A DNA stretch of 5,064 nt from Desulfocapsaceae bacterium (GTDB taxonomy: Bacteria; Desulfobacterota; Desulfobulbia; Desulfobulbales; Desulfocapsaceae), in assembly GCA_029934775.1 (NCBI GenBank), contig JAOZLO010000246.1:1-5064 (forward strand), given 5' to 3'. The stretch's first letter is position 1. Each line of letters starts with the position of its first letter. A model generated the notes under the pieces. The model was not told the DNA's origin, ran no database searches, and saw nothing but the letters and a program-made list of their open reading frames with translations. Below are positions 1-5,064 of the stretch, piece after piece. Made by a program: the position numbers and the translations under genes.

Positions 1-474
1 ACAGACCAAGTTGTTATTGTATGAGTCCTGTTCACTGAGAAATCTGCCTTCGTCCACTTTCAATCCAAGCAGTTGACCATAGTTCCCGGTACATTTTATG
101 ATTTTAGGAGTAATATCAATACTGGTTCCAACAGGTGTGAGCAGAGCTTCCATAACAGCTCCAATCTGAATAATTGCCGGAGTCAACAGTTGCAGACGTT
201 CAACATCGAAAAGTGACAAGCCATATGACTTTTTTTCATCAATCTGTTTTTTCAGCTCTTCTGTCAATTCAATTTGTTCAATATAAATGTTTTTCAAACC
301 CATTTTTTCTATCCGTCCAAGCACCTCCTGTTTAGCGCCCTCTCCTGTTGATATCATAGCCATAACAGCCATTACGCCACAAACAATTCCGAGCACACTT
401 AAAAAAGAACGAAACTTATGAACAAGAAGTGAACGGTAACCTGTCCTGAAAAACAGCAAAGATTGGGCCACCAT
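1..474 (-). CDS. MacB/FtsX-type ABC transporter permease, N-terminal part (truncated by window edge)
   Basis: The frame reads from an ATG at 474 to the window edge without a stop, giving 158 residues (MVAQSLLFFRTGYRSLL...). A cytoplasmic amphipathic start leads into the motif HKFRSFLSVLGIVCGVMAV (about 19-37), the typical first transmembrane entry of MacB-type permeases, followed by the characteristic STGEGAK (42-48). The rest is the start of the periplasmic MacB_PCD-like domain, including a GLKNIYI strand (59-65) and a GRFLSEQD turn (143-150). The remaining periplasmic domain and three further membrane helices of the family would lie outside the window. The ATG follows the stop of the ATPase gene by 1 nt (TAAAATG) and has no good Shine-Dalgarno at normal spacing, so translation is probably coupled. 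Family role: inner-membrane subunit that transmits ATPase motion to the periplasm rather than pumping through a channel. No ATPase domain precedes it in the same polypeptide, unlike E. coli MacB. Family assignment is secure; substrate is unknown. Confidence 0.93.
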   Translation of the reverse strand, partial: MVAQSLLFFRTGYRSLLVHKFRSFLSVLGIVCGVMAVMAMISTGEGAKQEVLGRIEKMGLKNIYIEQIELTEELKKQIDEKKSYGLSLFDVERLQLLTPAIIQIGAVMEALLTPVGTSIDITPKIIKCTGNYGQLLGLKVDEGRFLSEQDSYNNNLVC

Positions 475-475
475 T

Positions 476-1138
476 TTATTTCAGATATCCATCTGCCATA
501 TTCAGTGTTCTCTCGGAAAAAGCTGCCACATTCTTGTCATGAGTAACCATGATAATGGTTGTTCCTGTTTTATGTAATTCACTGAAAAGATTAAGGATAT
601 CAAAGCTGCTCCTACTATCAAGATTACCTGTAGGTTCATCGGCCAGGATGAGTTTCGGATTAATAGCCAGAGCTCTGGCTATGGCAACTCGCTGCATTTC
701 TCCACCGGAAAGTTCCGTAGGTCTATGTGCCCGGCGATGAGCAAGACCGACCTTTTCAACGGCCTCCATGACCTGACGATCCCTCTGTTCAGAGTCTGTT
801 TTATTGTAAAGAAAGGGCAGACTGATATTTTCGACAACATCAAGCTCTGAGAGAAGATCAAACGTTTGAAAAACAAACCCAAGCCAGTGAGCACGTATCC
901 ACGACCGGTCCTGGTCCGAGAGGGCAAGCATATTTCTCTCGTTAAAAAAATACTCCCCCTGATCAGGTGTGTCCAGACCACCCAGAATATAGAGCAATGT
1001 TGATTTACCTGAACCGGATGTTCCCATTATCGAAACAAATTCCCCTTCGGCAACGGTTAAATCAACCCCTCTAAGAATAGAAATAGTGTTGTCACCAAGC
1101 AAATAACTTTTTCTTATTTTTTTCGCCTCAAGTAACAT
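476..1138 (-). CDS. ABC transporter ATP-binding protein, LolD/MacB type
   Basis: A complete 220-residue nucleotide-binding subunit of normal length for the LolD/MacB/FtsE group. All catalytic motifs are intact: Walker [10 protein letters not shown] (39-47), Q-loop glutamine Q91 in VFQTFDLL, signature LSGGEMQR (143-150), Walker B LILADEP with catalytic E168, D-loop GNLD (171-174) and switch histidine H200 in MVTHD. The stretch [19 protein letters not shown] (90-108) is the hallmark of the lipoprotein-release/macrolide-exporter ATPase group (compare FQ.FNLL..L...EN..LP). It should dimerise in the cytoplasm and power the permease encoded immediately downstream. Start: ATG at 1138, 4 nt after the adaptor stop. 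The preceding bases (GACCATAAAACA) contain no clear Shine-Dalgarno, which again suggests coupling. It could equally be called LolD-like, but the neighbouring adaptor and TolC genes argue for a MacAB-like efflux role over lipoprotein sorting. Confidence 0.97.
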   Translation of the reverse strand: MLLEAKKIRKSYLLGDNTISILRGVDLTVAEGEFVSIMGTSGSGKSTLLYILGGLDTPDQGEYFFNERNMLALSDQDRSWIRAHWLGFVFQTFDLLSELDVVENISLPFLYNKTDSEQRDRQVMEAVEKVGLAHRRAHRPTELSGGEMQRVAIARALAINPKLILADEPTGNLDSRSSFDILNLFSELHKTGTTIIMVTHDKNVAAFSERTLNMADGYLK

Positions 1139-1142
1139 TGTT

Positions 1143-2585
1143 TTATGGTCTGTGCTTTAGCAGACTCACCTGCTCACCAGAATGAAGTCCTTCAACAATT
1201 TCAACAATTTCCTCATTCTGTCTCCCAGTTACAATTTTTCTTTTTTCAAATGTTCCCTGTTCTATCTTTACAAAACAATAGTTTCCCTGGTTTTCGGTAA
1301 AAACAGCCTGAACAGGTATGGAGAGTGCGTTTTCAACAAACTCCGCCTGTATCGATATCCTGCAGGTCATTCCTGGCCTGAACCTCTTATCCTCTTCGTT
1401 TATCTCAAGAATAACCTGGAAATATTTTTCATAACTCGACCCGGACTCTTCTGCTGCAGCCAGAGAACCTATAAATGTCAGAACCCCGGTCAGATTGGCA
1501 TCCGGATAGGCATCTACAACAATCCTGCCCAGCTGGCCCAACTTAATTTTATGAAGATCAACTTCACGGGCTTTTGTTTTAACCACCATCCTGGAAATAT
1601 CAGGGAGATACAGGAGTGGCTGATTCATAAAGACTGAATCACCTTCTCTTGGTTTACGTTTTTCACCATTGCGAAAAGTACTGTAATGAATAACTATGCC
1701 ATCCAGAGGCGCCTTTATCTCTGTTTTAGCAAGGGTAAATACAGCCTTATCCAGAGATGTGATTTTGGTCTTCAATATTCCTTTAACCTGCAACAGGCCA
1801 GCTTTTACTTTGGCAATTTTATATTTTCCACCTTGCCGAGTCTGTTGCAAAAGCAGTGCACCATTCTGTAGTTTTGCCTTCGCACTTTCAATCAAAGCCG
1901 GTAGTACATGTTTTTCATAAGATTCATACCTCTTACTGACAGAAGCAAGTTTTGCCTTGTGTGCTGCTATCTGTTCTTTGGTTGAAATCATTTCAGAAGG
2001 ATTATCGAACCCTTTTTCCTGAAGCTTATTAAGATCTAAAAGAAACGACTGATATCTCTTTAAGTCAGTATTAACCTTTTGCTGCTCTTCCTTCAGTATG
2101 GAAAGTTTAAGGGGGCCATCTCCTTCACGTAATCGTCTCAATTCCAAAACGGCAACACTATGTCTATATTCAGCATTGGAAATTTCTCTTTCTACCTGGT
2201 TAATCTCAAAGGCAACTACCTGCTTTGCTGCCTGGACAGCGGCGGAATAACTTTCAACCTGAGCTTCAAGCTCAGCAATCTCTTTTTGAAAAGATGACCG
2301 GTCAAAACGAACAAGTACTTCCCCTTTTTTTACCCATTCTCCATCACCAATAAGATAGATAATTGTTCCACTTAAGCCTTCCAGGTCAGAGGAAATCATA
2401 TGTGATTTGGCAGCATCCAACACGCCAACAATATTTAACTCTATGCTGAAATCACGTTTTGCTGCTTTTACGAGTGTGAGAGTATCCTGGTCATAAGTGG
2501 ATGGTTTAAGTCGTGATACCAAAAGGACAACAAGCACAATTAAAGCAAAAAGAATTACCGCAAATTTATAACTTTTCCATGTCAC
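1143..2585 (-). CDS. HlyD/MacA-family periplasmic adaptor (membrane fusion protein)
   Basis: A complete 480-residue adaptor, clearly longer than E. coli MacA (371). A single N-terminal membrane anchor (about 7-23, no lipobox) is followed by the first lipoyl half, with DGEWVKKGEVLVRFD at 81-95. A long helical hairpin (about 96-285) comes next, and the second lipoyl half is TEIKAPLDGIVIH (288-300). A beta-barrel domain follows, including the family motif RFRPGMTCRISI (402-412 region), and then a membrane-proximal domain starting at LSIPVQAVF (421-429). The hairpin tip appears to be KLQEKGFDNPSEM (187-199). It keeps the Leu and Gly of the TolC-contact motif R-x3-L-x6-S, but has Asp184 and Asn195 at the Arg and Ser positions. 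The start is GTG at 2585; the only nearby ATG is out of frame, and a good AAGGTG Shine-Dalgarno sits 5 nt upstream. It lies 9 nt after the outer membrane factor gene and 4 nt before the ATPase gene. It should bridge the permease and the outer membrane channel. Family certain, substrate unknown. Confidence 0.96.
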   Translation of the reverse strand: MTWKSYKFAVILFALIVLVVLLVSRLKPSTYDQDTLTLVKAAKRDFSIELNIVGVLDAAKSHMISSDLEGLSGTIIYLIGDGEWVKKGEVLVRFDRSSFQKEIAELEAQVESYSAAVQAAKQVVAFEINQVEREISNAEYRHSVAVLELRRLREGDGPLKLSILKEEQQKVNTDLKRYQSFLLDLNKLQEKGFDNPSEMISTKEQIAAHKAKLASVSKRYESYEKHVLPALIESAKAKLQNGALLLQQTRQGGKYKIAKVKAGLLQVKGILKTKITSLDKAVFTLAKTEIKAPLDGIVIHYSTFRNGEKRKPREGDSVFMNQPLLYLPDISRMVVKTKAREVDLHKIKLGQLGRIVVDAYPDANLTGVLTFIGSLAAAEESGSSYEKYFQVILEINEEDKRFRPGMTCRISIQAEFVENALSIPVQAVFTENQGNYCFVKIEQGTFEKRKIVTGRQNEEIVEIVEGLHSGEQVSLLKHRP

Positions 2586-2590
2586 TTCTT

Positions 2591-2596
2591 CACCTT
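2591..2596 (-). promoter_or_regulatory. Ribosome binding site of the adaptor gene, overlapping the upstream stop codon
   Basis: On the minus strand AAGGTG stands 5 nt before the GTG start at 2585. Its first two bases belong to the TAA stop (2597-2595) of the outer membrane factor gene. This site fixes the GTG start of the adaptor and implies that ribosomes finishing the upstream gene disturb or reload at the same place. Confidence 0.75.
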
Positions 2597-3983
2597 ATCT
2601 CTCGATGAGTGTCCCCAAAACCTTCCTCAACCTGTATGTATCGACTATATAACCAATTTTATCAAACAGTAGATCTGATTGTACCTGCTGTGTTTGAGAT
2701 TGCGATTCAATCAGATCGAAGTTATCCGCAAAGCCGTGATTAAATTTTGAAAGGGCCAGTTCAAGTTTTCCTTCAGCCTGCCGTGCCTGTTCAAGCCGAT
2801 CACCAATAAGTTTCTTCTTTTTCTTCATCTGATTAATTTGAGCACGAACTTCTCTGACAATACTCTGTTTCTGGTTCTCCAAATCAATTTTTGATTGGGA
2901 TAAGCTGATTTTAGCCTGTTCAAATGTCGCTTTTTCTGCCGACCTGAAAAGATCGGTGGGACCGTTCAAAGAAACAATCCAGCTATCCTCCGTCAGGTCA
3001 AATGATCTGTTATCTCCAAATTTGCCATAACTCATTCCCAGATCAATTTGTGGTAATATGTTATTTTTGGCCAATATCATCTTTCTTTTTACTTCTTCAG
3101 TCCTTCTTTCAGACTGCTCTATTTCAATACGGTTTATCAAGGCTATGGTAACAGCCTCACCCTCTTCAAAGTGATTCGCAACAGGTTCGTATTCAACAGG
3201 AGCTGTCACAGTCATATCACCATATAGTGGTCTGGCCAGCAGATCTGTCAGTTGATCAACATTATTTTTCAGCTGTTCATAAACAGGGGTTAACTCATTT
3301 TGCACTTCTTTCAGCCTGATCTCAGCCCTGTACAGATCCATTGCTGTAGCCAGCCCCGCTTTTTCTTTAATCTTTGTCAGTGAAATATGTTTTTCCAAAC
3401 CCTTAATCTGAGTAGTTAACAGATGAGCCTGCTGCTGGTTTTTAATTATGTCATACACCGTTGAAATAGTATCCAGAACAATATTCACCTGATGCTGATA
3501 ATAAGCAAATTCAGCATTTTCAAGATCGTAGACTGAGCTATATAAAGGATCAAGATTGTAGTCAGTTCCAAATCCATTCAGCAGAGGTACACTCAAAGAC
3601 ACTTCAACGGAAGAATTATATTCATCACCATCACGTTCTATTTTCGGAGTAAGAGAGGTAGTAATTCCCAACTGGTTTTTTTTCTCCAGCGCCACTCCAC
3701 CTACCCAGTAGTCATTTTCTGAGGAAAAACTTACCGCAGTGGCCGGCCTGACCTTAATGTCAAATTCATATTCGGTCGCTTGAACGGAAAGCGTGCTTGA
3801 GGTGACATTGAGTTCTGACTGTTTAAGAGATCGATTATTTTGAAGCGCTATCTCAACGGCCTGTTTGAGAGTAATTGTATTATCTTGAGACAACGCGCCG
3901 TTATCTTGAGCGCAGAGTACATTTCCCCCCCCAAGAAGAATTGAAAAAATAACAGCGTAAAGTTGTGTGAAAAAAAATTTCAT
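2595..3983 (-). CDS. TolC-family outer membrane factor (efflux channel)
   Basis: A complete 462-residue outer membrane efflux protein, close to the usual family length (E. coli TolC precursor 493). The N-terminus MKFFFTQLYAVIFSILLGGG is a signal peptide, with likely cleavage after Ala25 (VLCA|QD). Cys24 is not in a convincing lipobox. The protein shows the two-fold OEP repeat. The first half begins with TLKQAVEIALQNNRSLKQ (38-55), reaches a beta-barrel segment with SVPLLNGFG (131-139), and has a helix with GLATAMDLYRAEIRLKEVQ (210-228). The second half begins with GEAVTIALINRIEIEQS (275-291), then NNILPQIDLGMSYG (307-320), and ends with GFADNFDLIESQSQTQQVQ (417-435) and a helix ending KVLGTL. 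A run of five lysines (387-391) lies in a periplasmic helix. The ATG at 3983 is the only plausible start: an in-frame TAG lies just upstream and no other start codon intervenes. It has no Shine-Dalgarno of its own (GTAATCTGG precedes it). Trimers should form the outer membrane exit duct for the adaptor and ABC complex encoded downstream. Confidence 0.95.
   Translation of the reverse strand: MKFFFTQLYAVIFSILLGGGNVLCAQDNGALSQDNTITLKQAVEIALQNNRSLKQSELNVTSSTLSVQATEYEFDIKVRPATAVSFSSENDYWVGGVALEKKNQLGITTSLTPKIERDGDEYNSSVEVSLSVPLLNGFGTDYNLDPLYSSVYDLENAEFAYYQHQVNIVLDTISTVYDIIKNQQQAHLLTTQIKGLEKHISLTKIKEKAGLATAMDLYRAEIRLKEVQNELTPVYEQLKNNVDQLTDLLARPLYGDMTVTAPVEYEPVANHFEEGEAVTIALINRIEIEQSERRTEEVKRKMILAKNNILPQIDLGMSYGKFGDNRSFDLTEDSWIVSLNGPTDLFRSAEKATFEQAKISLSQSKIDLENQKQSIVREVRAQINQMKKKKKLIGDRLEQARQAEGKLELALSKFNHGFADNFDLIESQSQTQQVQSDLLFDKIGYIVDTYRLRKVLGTLIER
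3925..3932 (-). repeat. 8-nt poly-G tract in the signal-peptide coding region of the outer membrane factor
   Basis: Eight consecutive C on the plus strand (G on the coding strand) encode Gly18-Gly20 (GGG GGG GGA) near the end of the signal peptide. The frame shown is intact. Gain or loss of one base would frameshift the gene within its first 20 codons. Confidence 0.9.
3970..3977 (-). repeat. 8-nt poly-T tract at codons 3-5 of the outer membrane factor
   Basis: Eight consecutive A on the plus strand (T on the coding strand) encode the Phe3-Phe5 run (TTT TTT TTC). This is the second 8-nt homopolymer in the first 20 codons of this gene. The frame is intact as given. Confidence 0.9.
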
Positions 3984-3988
3984 CCAGA

Positions 3989-4021
3989 TTACACGTCGTA
4001 AAAACTATCTACCTGTTTCAT
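3989..4021 (-). CDS. Possible 10-codon leader peptide upstream of the outer membrane factor
   Basis: A short frame MKQVDSFYDV starts at ATG 4021 and stops at TAA 3991-3989, 5 nt before the ATG of the outer membrane factor and in a different frame. It has a well-placed GAGG Shine-Dalgarno (4031-4028) with a 6-nt spacer, whereas the outer membrane factor start has none. This would fit a translated leader that delivers ribosomes to the next start by termination and reinitiation. Against it, the ORF is so short that it could arise by chance, its sequence shows no obvious stalling motif, and no homologue can be checked here. The same frame stays open to an earlier ATG at 4057 (22 codons), but that start has no Shine-Dalgarno. 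Confidence 0.35.
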   Translation of the reverse strand: MKQVDSFYDV

Positions 4022-4027
4022 TGAGTG

Positions 4028-4031
4028 CCTC
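4028..4031 (-). promoter_or_regulatory. Shine-Dalgarno-like GAGG in the 79-nt gap
   Basis: The minus strand reads TACGAGGCACTCAATG, placing GAGG 6 nt before the ATG at 4021. It is the only good ribosome-binding sequence in the gap, and it is too far (about 44 nt) from the outer membrane factor start to serve it directly. Confidence 0.4.
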
Positions 4032-4035
4032 GTAA

Positions 4036-4064
4036 ATCGAATTTTTAAAAATACCATCGAATTT
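4036..4064. repeat. Pair of 9-bp direct repeats flanking a 12-bp palindrome
   Basis: ATCGAATTT occurs at 4036-4044 and again at 4056-4064, exactly 20 bp apart (about two helical turns). Between and overlapping them is the perfect palindrome ATTTTTAAAAAT (4041-4052). A further palindrome, TATCGATA, lies at 4064-4071. The block sits upstream of the outer membrane factor gene, and the second repeat runs into the stop codon of the propeller gene. Same-face repeats of this kind can be an operator for a dimeric or tandem-binding regulator of the pump genes. However, the region is AT-rich and short repeats arise easily there. I could not assign a convincing -35/-10 promoter next to it. Confidence 0.4.
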
Positions 4065-5064
4065 ATCGATATATAAAAAGATCACCTCTGTCACAATCCC
4101 CGCTTACGGTTATCTGATAAGCGACATCACCTGAAATTTTGTGTACAAAGATATTATTACCATTTTTTTCAGAAGTAGACACAAGCCACTCATGGTCATT
4201 TGACCATTTTTGATTATCGAAAATATCATGGGTTGGTGCATGCACGCGGCCAATCAATTTCAACGAATTTGAATCAAATATTTGGAGAGTTTTATGGCCA
4301 CGGTCATTTACCATCACCTGTTTTCCATCGGGTGACAGGGTAGCAGAACAACCCTTTGCCACAGTTCGTGTTTTATTGCTGCCAAGATCAAAAAGTTTTA
4401 CAGAGTAACCTGTAAGACTTTTTACCGTTGCGGCAATTTTCTTGCCGTCATCAGAAATATCAAGCTCTCTGAAATTATACCCTTCCAAAAAAATTTCGAC
4501 ATGAATTTTCCGAATCCCGGCAATCATGATAGCTTTACCGTCAGTATAAAGAACATGTTCACCATCCGGATGAAAAGAGACGGCCCCGGGTCTCCTTGAA
4601 ACAGCAACTTCTTTCACTCGTTTGCCATCATAACGAGCAATCATCACTCTGTTTCCCTTCAGAAAAACAATGTGTTCGCCATCATTGGACCAACGGGGAT
4701 AACTTCCCTCTTCAATGATACGTTTACTCTCCAAATCTCCTATAATTTGTAAATAAATACCATCTTCTCTTTGAAAAATAATTTTGCCTTTAATGTCTGG
4801 TCGGCTTCCATAGAGATCCGGAATAGCACCAGGGTTTCCATTTTCCTGCGATAGATGTTCGTCAGGCAGTCTGTTTTGACCAGATCTAATCTCCGGAAAA
4901 AACCAGGTCATGACCGCAAGCATGGTGAGAGAAAAAACAAATATCCTGATCCAGAAAAAATTATGGTTTTTCTCTTTCCCGCTGGTTGAGTTCAATTGTC
5001 TTCCGGATACACCCATTGCAGGAAGAAGAAGAGCAAGCACGGCTACAGCCCCTAAACTATAACC
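4063..5064 (-). CDS. Membrane-anchored beta-propeller protein with TolB/PD40-like repeats (5' end probably outside window)
   Basis: The frame is open to the window edge (333 residues visible). The first start codon inside is a GTG at 5040, with no Shine-Dalgarno and in the middle of a hydrophobic stretch (GYSLGAVAVLALLLPAMG), so the true start is probably upstream. Numbering from that GTG, a short basic loop (14-27) leads to a second membrane helix (about 28-48, FFWIRIFVFSLTMLAVMTWFF) and a polar linker (50-84). About six propeller blades follow. WD/PD40-like motifs are WSNDGEHIVF (117-126), FHPDGEHVLY (156-165), ISDDGKKIAA (195-204), LSPDGKQVMV (235-244) and WSNDHEWLVS (279-288). The positive loop between the helices predicts a periplasmic propeller. 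There are only two cysteines in this frame (231, 316), both in the propeller. No catalytic motif is seen. It precedes the outer membrane factor by 79 nt on the same strand and may belong to the same operon. Specific function unknown; a protein-binding or sensing role is inference. Confidence 0.8.
   Translation of the reverse strand, partial: GYSLGAVAVLALLLPAMGVSGRQLNSTSGKEKNHNFFWIRIFVFSLTMLAVMTWFFPEIRSGQNRLPDEHLSQENGNPGAIPDLYGSRPDIKGKIIFQREDGIYLQIIGDLESKRIIEEGSYPRWSNDGEHIVFLKGNRVMIARYDGKRVKEVAVSRRPGAVSFHPDGEHVLYTDGKAIMIAGIRKIHVEIFLEGYNFRELDISDDGKKIAATVKSLTGYSVKLFDLGSNKTRTVAKGCSATLSPDGKQVMVNDRGHKTLQIFDSNSLKLIGRVHAPTHDIFDNQKWSNDHEWLVSTSEKNGNNIFVHKISGDVAYQITVSGDCDRGDLFIYR

Noticed and set aside
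549..981. Open frames on both strands overlapping the ATPase gene (63 and 100 codons)
   Set aside because: The ATPase frame has every expected catalytic motif, and the alternative translations have no family features.
1182..1637. A 151-codon open frame on the plus strand inside the adaptor gene
   Set aside because: It lies wholly antisense to a well-supported gene, its translation has no recognisable domain and is rich in N, F and Y as expected from complementing a coding strand. It is a shadow frame.
1686..1920. Two overlapping plus-strand open frames (61 and 74 codons)
   Set aside because: Both are antisense to the adaptor coiled-coil region, overlap each other in different frames and lack a convincing ribosome-binding site.
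3909..3915. Lipoprotein signal at Cys24 of the outer membrane factor
   Set aside because: The preceding residues Asn-Val-Leu do not fit the lipobox pattern L-[AS]-[GA]-C, so ordinary signal peptidase I cleavage after Ala25 is more likely.
3984..4062. A sigma-70 promoter for the outer membrane factor in the gap
   Set aside because: Several AT-rich hexamers resemble a -10, but none has a matching -35 at 16-18 nt, and AT-rich sequence gives such hits by chance.
4041..4071. A possible intrinsic terminator between the propeller and outer membrane factor genes (minus strand ATCGA-TAAAT-TCGAT followed by GGTATTTTT)
   Set aside because: The stem is only 5 bp and AT-rich with a 5-nt loop, and the T run is separated from it and continues into A. 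It is too weak to be called a terminator.
4063..5040. Taking the GTG at 5040 as the true start of the propeller protein
   Set aside because: The frame is open through the window edge, the GTG has no Shine-Dalgarno and it falls inside a continuous hydrophobic segment, so the gene was annotated as 5'-incomplete instead.

Overview
All genes in this window lie on the minus strand, so transcription runs from high to low coordinates. The content is a compact, operon-like cluster for a tripartite efflux/export pump of the MacAB-TolC type. The presence of an outer membrane factor and a periplasmic adaptor shows a diderm (Gram-negative) bacterium. Base composition is moderately AT-rich. Nothing here fixes the taxon, and a Desulfobacterota-like or other proteobacterial host would only be a guess. 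I saw no rRNA, tRNA, CRISPR array, insertion sequence or integrase.

Layout in transcription order: (1) 5064-4063, the C-terminal part of a membrane-anchored beta-propeller protein with TolB/PD40-like repeats, whose reading frame is open to the window edge. (2) A 79-nt gap (4062-3984), the only sizeable intergenic space. It holds a pair of 9-bp direct repeats, a 12-bp palindrome and a possible 10-codon leader ORF with its own Shine-Dalgarno sequence. (3) 3983-2595, a TolC-family outer membrane factor. (4) 2585-1143, an HlyD/MacA-type periplasmic adaptor starting at GTG. (5) 1138-476, a LolD/MacB-type ABC ATPase. (6) 474-1, the first 158 codons of a MacB/FtsX-type permease, cut by the window edge. 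Genes 3-6 are separated by 9, 4 and 1 nt, so they are almost certainly co-transcribed and translationally linked.

By family knowledge, the ATPase and permease form an inner-membrane mechanotransmission complex. It drives the periplasmic adaptor and the outer membrane channel to expel a substrate from the periplasm or inner membrane. The substrate cannot be read from the sequence. ATPase and permease are separate polypeptides here, unlike E. coli MacB where they are fused.

The least ordinary parts are the propeller protein next to the pump genes, the structured gap with its possible leader peptide, two 8-nt homopolymers in the signal-peptide region of the outer membrane gene, and the long coiled-coil hairpin of the adaptor. 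I did not find convincing evidence of a wholly new system; the pump itself belongs to known families.
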